A DNA stretch of 64,000 bases from positions 52,780-116,779 of the forward strand of contig NZ_FPAU01000009.1 of NCBI RefSeq assembly GCF_900116535.1, given 5' to 3'. The position numbers were made by a program, and so were the translations under genes. The notes beneath the pieces are model-generated. The model saw only the letters and a list, made by a program, of their open reading frames with translations, searched no databases and was not told where the DNA came from. Below are positions 56,626 through 64,000 of this stretch, one piece after another; the stretch's first letter is position 1; each line of letters starts with the position of its first letter. The stretch is from Kosakonia arachidis. GTDB lineage: Bacteria > Pseudomonadota > Gammaproteobacteria > Enterobacterales > Enterobacteriaceae.

Positions 56626-59412
56626 TTAGTGCGCTTGATCCCAGTTTTGCCCGCTCCCTACTTCCACCAGCAAAGGCACATCAAGCGTGGTGCTATTTTC
56701 CATCAGCTCATGGATCTTTTTCGACACAGCATCAACATCATCTTTATGCACCTCGAACACCAGTTCATCGTGTACCTGCATGATCATACGCACACGAGGT
56801 TTTTCGCTTTGCAACCAGACATCCACGGCGATCATTGCCCGTTTGATGATATCGGCCGCTGTACCCTGCATAGGTGCGTTAATTGCTGCACGCTCCGCTC
56901 CTGCGCGTCGGGCGGCATTGCTGGATTTGATGTCCGGTAGATAAAGGCGACGACCATCCAGCGTTTCCACATAACCGCGATCTTTCGCCTGCGCTCGTGT
57001 GCGCTCCATATACTCCAGTACGCCAGGATAACGCTCAAAGTAAAGATCCATATACTTCTGCGACTCTTTACGCGGAATATTAAGCTGTCGGGACAAACCA
57101 AAGGCACTCATCCCGTAGATCAAGCCAAAGTTGATCGCTTTTGCGCTGCGACGCTGTTCGTTGCTTACACTTTCCAGCGGTAAGCCGAAGACTTCAGCAG
57201 CGGTCGCCCGGTGAATATCTTTACCTTCAGCAAATGCTGACAGCAGGCCTTTATCACGCGACAAATGCGCCATAATGCGAAGTTCGATTTGCGAGTAGTC
57301 TGCCGAGACAATCACATAATCTTTCGGCGCAATAAATGCCTGACGAATGCGTCGCCCTTCATCATTACGCACTGGAATGTTTTGCAGGTTTGGATCGGTA
57401 GACGATAAACGCCCGGTTGCCGTTACCGCCTGGTGGTACGAGGTATGTACGCGCCCGGTTTTTGGATTAATCATCAGCGGCAGTTTGTCGGTGTAGGTTG
57501 ATTTGAGTTTGGCCAACCCACGATATTCCAGAATGACTTTCGGCAACGGGTAATCCAGCGCCAGCTCTTCCAGTACCTCTTCTGAGGTTGAAGGCGCGCC
57601 GCCCGGCGTTTTCTTCAGCGGTTTAATCCCCTGTTTTTCAAAGAGAATGGTTTGCAACTGTTTGGTTGATGAGAGGTTAAATGGCTCACCTGCAATGTCG
57701 TGCGCTTTTTTCTCCAGCTCTGCCAGGCGCAATGTCAGTTCTTCGGAGTGCTTATGTAGTACCGCAGGATCAATATTGACGCCATTACGTTCAATGCGCG
57801 AGAGCACAGGTACCAGCGGCATTTCGATATTCTGGAACACATTCAGCGGCCCGGCATTTTTTTGCAGCTCCGGCCACATCTTTAGATGGAGTTGCAGCGT
57901 GACATCCGCATCTTCCGCCGCGTAGCGCCCCGCCTGCTCCAGATCGATTTGGTTAAAAGTGAGCTGGTTTTTACCCTTGCCGGCAATCTCTTCAAATGTG
58001 ATGGTCTTATGCTGCAACCAGCGTTCAGACAGACTGTCCATATCGTGGCGACCGATAACGCTATCCAGGGTGTAGGATTCGAGCATGGTGTCGAACATAA
58101 TCCCACGTAGTTCAATACCGTAGTTTTCCAGAACACCGCGATCGTATTTCAGGTTTTGCCCTACTTTGCGGGCATTCTCATCTTCCAGCAGCGGTTTGAG
58201 CAGTTCTAACACGCGATCGCGGGCGATTTGGTCAGGGGCATCAAGATAATCATGTGCGACAGGCACGTAGGCGGCGACGCCTGGTTCAATCGCAAAGGAG
58301 AGGCCAACCAGATTAGCACTGATATTATCAAGGCTGTCCGTTTCGGTATCAAAGGCAAACAGCGGCGCGCTCTTCAGTTTCGCAATCCACTGCTGCAACG
58401 TCTCTTCATCAAGAATGGTAACGTACTGTTCCGCAGAGAGTGTGGCGACAGGTATATCAGCTTCCGCTTCCACTACAATGGTTTCCTGCGGTTTCGCCGT
58501 GGGTTTCGCACCTTTCGCCTGCAACCATTTACCGGCTTCGACGTCTGTTATCCAGCGTTTGAATTCATATTGCTTAAACAACCCAAGCAGTTCCTGAGCC
58601 GCAGGTTGCTGTACTTCCAGTTCCTCACACGTCAGTTCCAGTTCGACATCGGTTTTGATGGTCGCCAGTTGATAAGAGAGGTACGCCACCTCTTTATTCT
58701 GCTCCAGCTTAGCGGCCATGGTTTTCGCACCACGGAAGGTCAATCCGGCAATTTTATCTGATTCAGCATACAGCGTATCCAGACTACCCAGCCCTTGTAG
58801 CAGCGCCTGCGCGGTTTTCTCACCCACGCCAGGAACACCCGGAATGTTATCGGAAGAATCGCCCATCAGCGCCAGAAAATCGATGATCAGTTCAGGCGGC
58901 ACACCATATTTGGTGACAACCTCATCCGGGCCGAGAATCGTGTTGGTCATAGTATTGATCAACGTGATACCCGGCGTTACCAGTTGCGCCATATCTTTAT
59001 CACCGGTACTGATCAGCACCGGACGTCCCATTTTCTCGGCTTCTCGTGCCAGCGTGCCGATCACATCATCCGCCTCCACGCCAGAAACCGCCAACAGCGG
59101 CAGGCCCATGGCTTTAACCATGGCATGCAGCGGTTCTATTTGCGTACGCAGATCATCCGGCATCGGAGGACGATGGGATTTGTAATGCTCAAACAGCTCA
59201 TCACGGAAAGTTTTTCCTTTCGCATCAAATACCACGGCAGCATGGGTTGGCTGATATTGCAGGATTAGGCTACGCAGCATATTCAGCACGCCGTACATGG
59301 CGCCGGTGGGTTCTCCGGCGCTGTTGGTCAGCGGCGGGAATGCATGATATGCGCGATAGAGGTAAGACGAGCCGTCAACAAGGATAAGTGGGTTTTCTGG
59401 GATCTGAACCAT
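56626..59412 (-). CDS. polA: DNA polymerase I PolA
   Basis: A 928-residue polymerase as in K-12. Residues 1-300: 5'-3' exonuclease ([50 protein letters not shown]). About 320-515: proofreading domain ([12 protein letters not shown]). The rest is the polymerase: [37 protein letters not shown] and [11 protein letters not shown]. Functions in Okazaki-fragment processing and repair. Confidence 0.98.
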   Translation of the reverse strand: MVQIPENPLILVDGSSYLYRAYHAFPPLTNSAGEPTGAMYGVLNMLRSLILQYQPTHAAVVFDAKGKTFRDELFEHYKSHRPPMPDDLRTQIEPLHAMVKAMGLPLLAVSGVEADDVIGTLAREAEKMGRPVLISTGDKDMAQLVTPGITLINTMTNTILGPDEVVTKYGVPPELIIDFLALMGDSSDNIPGVPGVGEKTAQALLQGLGSLDTLYAESDKIAGLTFRGAKTMAAKLEQNKEVAYLSYQLATIKTDVELELTCEELEVQQPAAQELLGLFKQYEFKRWITDVEAGKWLQAKGAKPTAKPQETIVVEAEADIPVATLSAEQYVTILDEETLQQWIAKLKSAPLFAFDTETDSLDNISANLVGLSFAIEPGVAAYVPVAHDYLDAPDQIARDRVLELLKPLLEDENARKVGQNLKYDRGVLENYGIELRGIMFDTMLESYTLDSVIGRHDMDSLSERWLQHKTITFEEIAGKGKNQLTFNQIDLEQAGRYAAEDADVTLQLHLKMWPELQKNAGPLNVFQNIEMPLVPVLSRIERNGVNIDPAVLHKHSEELTLRLAELEKKAHDIAGEPFNLSSTKQLQTILFEKQGIKPLKKTPGGAPSTSEEVLEELALDYPLPKVILEYRGLAKLKSTYTDKLPLMINPKTGRVHTSYHQAVTATGRLSSTDPNLQNIPVRNDEGRRIRQAFIAPKDYVIVSADYSQIELRIMAHLSRDKGLLSAFAEGKDIHRATAAEVFGLPLESVSNEQRRSAKAINFGLIYGMSAFGLSRQLNIPRKESQKYMDLYFERYPGVLEYMERTRAQAKDRGYVETLDGRRLYLPDIKSSNAARRAGAERAAINAPMQGTAADIIKRAMIAVDVWLQSEKPRVRMIMQVHDELVFEVHKDDVDAVSKKIHELMENSTTLDVPLLVEVGSGQNWDQAH

Positions 59413-59800
59413 AATGTCCGTGCCTGTTTATCAATTTATAGTTAAAGGATGCCACAGACAGGGAGAAAACATGAGTTTTTCACGGTATTTGCGGGAAAAG
59501 ATTTCGCGATCATCGGGATCGCTCGCACAATAAACCTGTGGATAAGTTTGTGAATAGTTTCTGGCTGGCTGGATTTTTGTGCCCTTCTGGCGATCGTAAA
59601 AAAAAACAATCACTTTAGATTTAGTCAGTTAAGTAAAGATAAAAGATCATTATTGCTTTTTGGTGGCAACTTACTCTATGTGGATATAAGAAAAGCCAAT
59701 CAGCATTTCTATTTCAGAGGCACCAGATATTACCAACAAGCTTTAAGCATTCGCGCACTGGGTTTTCTGGTAAAATCAGCGCCTTACTCTTATTTATTGT
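59413..59800. promoter_or_regulatory. polA-yihG divergent region with DnaA box
   Basis: 388 bases without a gene. It holds the polA promoter on the complement strand and the yihG promoter on the other. A perfect DnaA box, TGTGGATAA (complement TTATCCACA), is at 59537-59545. DnaA is reported to stimulate polA in E. coli. The stretch 59600-59790 is AT-rich, with TAAAATCAGC just before yihG. Confidence 0.7.
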
Positions 59801-60745
59801 ATGCCTTTAGCAGCTAACTTTTTGAATACTTTAACTATGCCGAGATTGCTTGCAGTATTCACTCTGTTTATGAGTGTCCTGCTTACCATACTGGTTACTA
59901 TTTTTTGTTCCGTGCCGATCATTGTCGCCGGCTTACTCAAGCTGCTGCTTCCAGTGCCGGTATTATGGAGAGCGATCTCAGCCTTCTGTAATTTCATGAT
60001 GTATTGCTGGTGTATAGGCCTCTCATGGCTGCTGCACCTCAATACGGATTTAAAATGGGATATTGAAGGGCTGGAAGGACTGAATAAAAAGAACTGGTAT
60101 CTGCTAATCTGCAATCACCATAGCTGGGCAGATATCGTGGTGTTATGTGTGCTATTTCGCAAACATATCCCGATGAATAAATATTTCCTTAAGCAACAAC
60201 TTGCCTGGGTGCCTTTTATCGGACTCGCCTGCTGGGCGCTGGATATGCCATTTATGCGCCGCTACTCCAGAAGTTATCTGCTCCGTCACCCGGAACGCCG
60301 TGGCAAGGATGTGGAAACCACACGGCGTTCATGTGAGAAGTTTCGCCATCATCCCACAACGATTGTGAATTTCGTGGAAGGCTCACGCTTTACCGAGGAA
60401 AAACGTCGCCAGACACGTTCCCCCTTCAAAAATCTATTGCCGCCAAAAGCGGCCGGTATGGCCATGGCACTGAACGTGCTGGGAGAACAGTTTGATAAGC
60501 TGCTGGATGTTACTTTGTGCTACCCGGAAAACGATAAAACGCCTTTCTTTGATATGCTCAGCGGCAAGTTAACGCACATTGTCGTACGTATAAATTTGCT
60601 GCCGGTAAATGAAGAACTCCATGGCGATTACGTCAACGACAAGAATTTTAAACGCGGTTTTCAGCAATGGCTGAATAAATTATGGTCAGGCAAAGATGAA
60701 AGTATTGACGCGATAAAAGCGCAGTATAATAACGCCGGTCAGTGA
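59801..60745 (+). CDS. yihG: PlsC-family acyltransferase YihG
   Basis: A 314-residue membrane acyltransferase. N-terminal membrane helices (residues about 18-60), then the NHxxxD motif in CNHHSWADI, the conserved PFMRRYSR and EGSR in [10 protein letters not shown]. It is a second lysophosphatidate acyltransferase in E. coli, shaping fatty-acid composition of phospholipid. The start follows a TTGTATGCC context; an ATG 12 residues in is possible. Confidence 0.93.
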   Translation: MPLAANFLNTLTMPRLLAVFTLFMSVLLTILVTIFCSVPIIVAGLLKLLLPVPVLWRAISAFCNFMMYCWCIGLSWLLHLNTDLKWDIEGLEGLNKKNWYLLICNHHSWADIVVLCVLFRKHIPMNKYFLKQQLAWVPFIGLACWALDMPFMRRYSRSYLLRHPERRGKDVETTRRSCEKFRHHPTTIVNFVEGSRFTEEKRRQTRSPFKNLLPPKAAGMAMALNVLGEQFDKLLDVTLCYPENDKTPFFDMLSGKLTHIVVRINLLPVNEELHGDYVNDKNFKRGFQQWLNKLWSGKDESIDAIKAQYNNAGQ

Positions 60746-60758
60746 CCGGCGTTATTTT
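60728..60758. terminator. Bidirectional terminator between yihG and dsbA
   Basis: AATAACGCCGGTCA-G-TGACCGGCGTTATT is a 14-base perfect inverted repeat with T tails on both sides. The yihG stop codon lies at its centre; the dsbA stop is at its right end. Confidence 0.9.
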
Positions 60759-61381
60759 TACTTCTTCTCGACCAGATATTTTACTGTATCTGCGTAGTCT
60801 TTCACAAACGCATCCAGGCTGCTGCCGTCCATACCCTGCTGGTTAATCTGGTATTTTCCGTTAACGAATATGGCAGGGACGCCCTGCAACTGAAGATCAG
60901 CAGCCGCTTTTTCCTGCTGAGCCACCAGTGATTTCACCACGAAGCTATTCCATGCCGCATCATACTCTTCGCCCTTTACGCCAGCCTTGATGAAGACATC
61001 ACGGATATCAGCAACGGACTGGACAGTCTGCGTTTTTTGCACCGCTTCAAACATCGGAGAGGTAATTTTATCTTCCACGCCAAGCGCCATTGCAACCGCC
61101 CAAGCCTGGGTCATTTCTTTACCCAGCGGCCCAAGAAATTCAACATGGTACTTAGTCATTTTGGTTCCCTGCGGCAGCTTTTCTTTCACTGCGTTGGCAA
61201 CATGCCATACCTGTTCAAAGTCATAGCAATGCGGGCAATAGAACGAAAAGAATTCAAGTACCTGCGGCTCCCCTGCCACTGGTTTATCAAGCGTAATAAA
61301 CTGCTTACCATCAGTAGGTTGAGCAGCTGCAGCGCTAAAAGCGAGAATCATTCCTGCCAGCGCCAAAAAGATCTTCTTCAT
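60758..61381 (-). CDS. dsbA: Periplasmic disulfide oxidoreductase DsbA
   Basis: A 207-residue protein with a signal peptide (about 19 residues, ending SAAAA) and thioredoxin-fold active site CPHC at residues 49-52 in [13 protein letters not shown], plus cis-Pro in [10 protein letters not shown]. It oxidises secreted proteins and is recycled by DsbB. One residue shorter than K-12. Downstream of srkA in one operon that is partly under Cpx control in E. coli. Confidence 0.97.
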   Translation of the reverse strand: MKKIFLALAGMILAFSAAAAQPTDGKQFITLDKPVAGEPQVLEFFSFYCPHCYDFEQVWHVANAVKEKLPQGTKMTKYHVEFLGPLGKEMTQAWAVAMALGVEDKITSPMFEAVQKTQTVQSVADIRDVFIKAGVKGEEYDAAWNSFVVKSLVAQQEKAAADLQLQGVPAIFVNGKYQINQQGMDGSSLDAFVKDYADTVKYLVEKK

Positions 61382-61397
61382 GGTTAACTCTCTCCAT

Positions 61398-62384
61398 TTA
61401 ATAGATTGGTGTTAATGCTAAAGGTGGTTCTTGCAGAACATTCACCTGATTTAGAAAAATCGAAGTCTGCCTGCGCCAGTGATCTTCACTGCATAGCCAT
61501 GGGAAGTTTTTCGGAAACGCCGGATCGTCCCAGCGACGAATAAGCCATGCCAGATAGTACACCTGACGCATAGCGCGAAGAGGCTCAATCAGAGCAAGCT
61601 CGGTACGATTAAATTCACAAAACTCTTCATATGCTTCAACAATCATCTCAAGTTGCATACGCTGCTCAGCTCTATCGCCATGCAACAGCATCCATAGATC
61701 CTGTACTGCAGGACCATTACGCGCATCGTCTAAGTCAACAAACATCGGCCCGTCACGCCAGAGAATATTTCCGGCATGACAGTCGCCGTGCAGACGCAGG
61801 AGGTTGAAACGGCTGTGCCACTGCTCCATAACAGCATCAATAAGTTTATCAACGGCGCTCAAAAATGCCTGTTTCAGCGACGCAGGAATGAGCGTAGTGG
61901 TTTCAAATAACTGTCGTGGTTCAATTAAATACTCTTTAACACCAATATCAGGGCGATGAGTAAAGCGTTTTTTGCTACCTGTTTGATGCAGTCGCCCGAG
62001 ATAGCGACCAACCCATTCCATTTGATCCAGATTGTCGGCTTCGAATTGCCTACCGCCAACGCTCGGGAAGACAGCAAAACAGAAATCATGATGAGTGAGT
62101 AGGGTCTGGTGATTAAAGGCAAGGGGCGCAGCAACCGGTACATCATCGCACTGAAGATCCAGAGCAAACTCGTGCTCTTCAAGGATCTGCGCGGCTGACC
62201 AGCGTTCAGGGCGATAAAATTTCACCACATAGCGACGACGATCTTCGTCCTGAAATTGATAAACGCGGTTTTCGTAGCTATTTAGCGCAGTAAGTCCAGA
62301 ATCTACACGGATCCCTTGGGCAAATAGCGCATCCATGATGGTGTCGGGGTGCAGTGTCTGGAAAGTAAAAGCGTTACAGGTCAT
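61398..62384 (-). CDS. srkA: Stress response kinase SrkA (YihE)
   Basis: A 328-residue kinase of the APH/choline kinase fold. Residues [11 protein letters not shown] carry the Lys; the catalytic loop is [14 protein letters not shown] and metal-binding is [12 protein letters not shown]. Protects cells against MazEF-dependent death under stress. 16 bases upstream of dsbA. K-12 length. Confidence 0.95.
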   Translation of the reverse strand: MTCNAFTFQTLHPDTIMDALFAQGIRVDSGLTALNSYENRVYQFQDEDRRRYVVKFYRPERWSAAQILEEHEFALDLQCDDVPVAAPLAFNHQTLLTHHDFCFAVFPSVGGRQFEADNLDQMEWVGRYLGRLHQTGSKKRFTHRPDIGVKEYLIEPRQLFETTTLIPASLKQAFLSAVDKLIDAVMEQWHSRFNLLRLHGDCHAGNILWRDGPMFVDLDDARNGPAVQDLWMLLHGDRAEQRMQLEMIVEAYEEFCEFNRTELALIEPLRAMRQVYYLAWLIRRWDDPAFPKNFPWLCSEDHWRRQTSIFLNQVNVLQEPPLALTPIY

Positions 62385-62459
62385 CCGGGCATCCGAAAAT
62401 TCGACGAATGATTCAGGATACCATTTCGCGGCGCATTCAGTGGCGCCGCTTACAAGCTT

Positions 62460-62729
62460 TTACTCTTTAATTACGCCACGTGCGCGCAGCAGAGCGGTTT
62501 TAAAATCCTCTTCATAATCCTTCTGAATACCAGGGATGACGGCATCTTTTGCCGAGTCACGCATTTTCAGATGATAGATCAGGATGTCATCACTTAAATC
62601 GGCCAGTTCACCCTCATAACCTGACTCTTGCGCCAGTTTCTGCAAGAATTGCATTAAGTTTAACTCGGGTTCTTTTTGCCACGCTGGCTGGAGAAGCTCG
62701 ATAACTTCGTTCAGACGTTTACATTTCAT
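62460..62729 (-). CDS. yihD: Conserved protein YihD
   Basis: An 89-residue cytoplasmic protein of the YihD (DUF1040) family, the K-12 length. [20 protein letters not shown], then [20 protein letters not shown]. Function unknown; in E. coli expression responds to oxygen. The start was set at MKCKRL; a longer frame enters the mobA promoter. Divergent from mobA. Confidence 0.93.
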   Translation of the reverse strand: MKCKRLNEVIELLQPAWQKEPELNLMQFLQKLAQESGYEGELADLSDDILIYHLKMRDSAKDAVIPGIQKDYEEDFKTALLRARGVIKE

Positions 62730-62798
62730 ATTCGTGCTCCTTACTCTTGGTATAGACACGTTAGCAGGGTCAAACCCACAATAAAAGAGGCGATACTG

Positions 62799-63377
62799 GT
62801 GGCGGTAAGTGATGCGGTAACTGGCGTAATTCTGGCGGGGGGGAAAGCTTCACGCATGGGAGGAAATGATAAGGGATTATTACAACTTAATGGTCATCCA
62901 CTTTGGCAGCATGTAGCGCAGAAACTCAAGCCGCAGGTAGCAGATATGGTAATTAGTGCTAATAGAAATCTCGATAGCTATCGTGCCAGTGGCCTTCCAG
63001 TGCTAACCGACACGATAGGTGATTACCCCGGGCCGCTGGCAGGAATTCTATCAGTTATGCAGCAACATTCAGGGTTATGGTTCCTTTTCTGCCCCTGCGA
63101 TACCCCCTATATACCGGCAGATCTTGCCATACGGTTGCAGAGAAACCGACAGCAGTCTTTGGCTGTTTGGGTCTACGATGGCGAGCGGGATCATCCAACT
63201 ATCGCGCTGATTCATCGCGAGATCATGCCCTTTTTAGAGGCATATCTGACACGCGGTGAACGCAGGGTAATGGTATTCCTGCGCGAAGTTGGCGGCCATG
63301 CGGTGGATTTTAGCGATGTTAAAGCCGCTTTTGCTAATGTGAATACCCCGGAAGATCTGGCTCACTGGCAGGAATAA
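62799..63377 (+). CDS. mobA: Molybdenum cofactor guanylyltransferase MobA
   Basis: A 192-residue nucleotidyltransferase. GTP-binding [17 protein letters not shown], then [16 protein letters not shown] and [18 protein letters not shown]. It joins GMP to molybdopterin, giving the bis-MGD used by formate dehydrogenases such as FdoG in this window. The GTG start follows AAAGAGG by nine bases; no ATG is suitable. Coupled to mobB with 2 bases between. Confidence 0.94.
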   Translation: MAVSDAVTGVILAGGKASRMGGNDKGLLQLNGHPLWQHVAQKLKPQVADMVISANRNLDSYRASGLPVLTDTIGDYPGPLAGILSVMQQHSGLWFLFCPCDTPYIPADLAIRLQRNRQQSLAVWVYDGERDHPTIALIHREIMPFLEAYLTRGERRVMVFLREVGGHAVDFSDVKAAFANVNTPEDLAHWQE

Positions 63378-63379
63378 CG

Positions 63380-63883
63380 ATGATCCCACTACTGGCTATT
63401 GCCGCATGGAGCGGTACAGGAAAAACCACGCTGCTCAAAAAGTTAATCCCAGAGCTTTGTGCTCATGGTATCCGTCCCGGCTTAATAAAACATACCCACC
63501 ACGATATGGATATCGATAAACCCGGTAAAGATAGCTATGAGCTTCGCAAAGCGGGAGCAGCACAGACTCTGGTCGCCAGTTCGCAGCGTTGGGCATTGAT
63601 GACAGAAACACCGAATGAAACCAGTCTGGATCTGGCTTATCTTGTTAGTCGAATGGATGCAACGAAACTGGATTTAGTTCTGGTCGAGGGTTTTAAACAT
63701 GAGCCCGTGGCTAAAATTATGCTCTGGCGACAGGACTGCGGACATCATCTGCAAGAACTTATACTGGATGAACATGTCATCGCGGTAGCCAGTGATGTAG
63801 CACTAGAACTTGATGTACCAGTGCTGGATATAAATGATGTAGCTCAGATTGCTGGCTTCATTCTTCTTTGGTTGCACGTATAG
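63380..63883 (+). CDS. mobB: Molybdopterin-guanine dinucleotide adaptor MobB
   Basis: A 167-residue GTP-binding protein. P-loop WSGTGKTTLLKKLIP, then KHTHHDMDID and LVEGFKHEPVAKI. Not essential for cofactor synthesis but improves it, binding MobA. Convergent with the ribosomal RNA operon to the right, as at rrnA of E. coli. Confidence 0.94.
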   Translation: MIPLLAIAAWSGTGKTTLLKKLIPELCAHGIRPGLIKHTHHDMDIDKPGKDSYELRKAGAAQTLVASSQRWALMTETPNETSLDLAYLVSRMDATKLDLVLVEGFKHEPVAKIMLWRQDCGHHLQELILDEHVIAVASDVALELDVPVLDINDVAQIAGFILLWLHV

Positions 63884-63910
63884 TGCATGACTTTTATTTT
63901 ATCTGAACGC

Positions 63911-63936
63911 AAAAAGGCCATCCTTCCGGATGGCCT
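63911..63936 (-). terminator. Ribosomal RNA operon terminator
   Basis: AGGCCATCC-GGAA-GGATGGCCT followed by T5 on the complement strand, about 15 bases after the 5S end. Typical rrn T1 structure. Confidence 0.92.
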
Positions 63937-63949
63937 CTTCACCTGTTTG

Positions 63950-64000
63950 ATGCCTGGCAGTTCCCTACTCTCGCATGGGGAGACCCCACACTACCATCGG
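63950..64000 (-). rRNA. rrf: 5S ribosomal RNA, 3' end (partial)
   Basis: The complement strand ends GGGAACTGCCAGGCAT, preceded by GTAGTGTGGGGTCTCCCCAT and GCGAGAGTAG. This is the 3' half of enterobacterial 5S rRNA; the rest lies past the window. With mobB next to it, this corresponds to rrnA. Confidence 0.97.

Noticed and set aside
1..64000. CRISPR arrays, tRNA genes and insertion sequences
   Set aside because: No regularly spaced short repeats, no tRNA cloverleaf and no transposase frame were seen; the repeats found are fibre-coding or REP type.

Overview
The window comes from an enterobacterium of the Escherichia/Citrobacter/Salmonella group. From about 19.2 kb to the right end the gene order is that of the E. 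coli K-12 stretch cpxP to rrnA: cpxP-cpxRA, sodA, rha, fdhD-fdoGHI-fdhE, dtd-yihYX, typA, glnALG, hemN, yihI, csrC, engB, spf, polA, yihG, dsbA-srkA, yihD, mobAB and a 5S rRNA. The proteins clearly diverge from K-12 (CpxP, RhaB and RhaS most visibly), so this is probably not E. coli itself. A Citrobacter-like species is my guess; the sequence does not settle it.

Positions 1 to about 19190 are a P2-family prophage lying downstream of cpxP, which matches the P2 locII site of E. coli. Left to right it holds tail-fibre and baseplate genes (G, H, I, J, W, V), a two-gene cargo on the opposite strand (zincin-like protein plus lipoprotein), tail-completion genes S and R, spanins lysC/lysB, and a deletion junction where the 3' end of an endolysin gene meets the 3' part of terminase gene P. 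The deletion has removed the holin, scaffold, capsid, small terminase and head-completion genes. Next come portal gene Q, an intact 19-nt cos site, an accessory segment where P2 carries old and tin (HNH protein, small membrane protein, SIR2-domain protein), the replication gene A with its internal origin, early genes, B, cox, repressor C and integrase. Two unrecognised small genes lie between int and the attachment core. The element keeps origin, cos, integration and switch functions but cannot build capsids by itself.

The chromosomal part is mostly housekeeping. The Cpx envelope-stress locus includes the 3'UTR-derived sRNA CpxQ. A rhamnose regulon (rhaT, rhaRS, rhaBAD, a lactaldehyde-reductase-type gene, rhaM) carries the scar of a deleted rhamnose ABC-transporter binding protein. 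A 2-keto-3-deoxygluconate permease is paired with a DapA-family aldolase. The selenocysteine formate dehydrogenase-O operon follows, then the nitrogen-regulated glnA-glnLG operon with readable NtrC, CRP and sigma-54 sites. The sRNAs CsrC and Spot 42 flank engB, and the window ends at mobAB facing the 3' end of a 5S rRNA gene. Two small genes, yshB (40 codons) and an unnamed 57-codon membrane-protein gene ahead of hemN, were found by direct reading.
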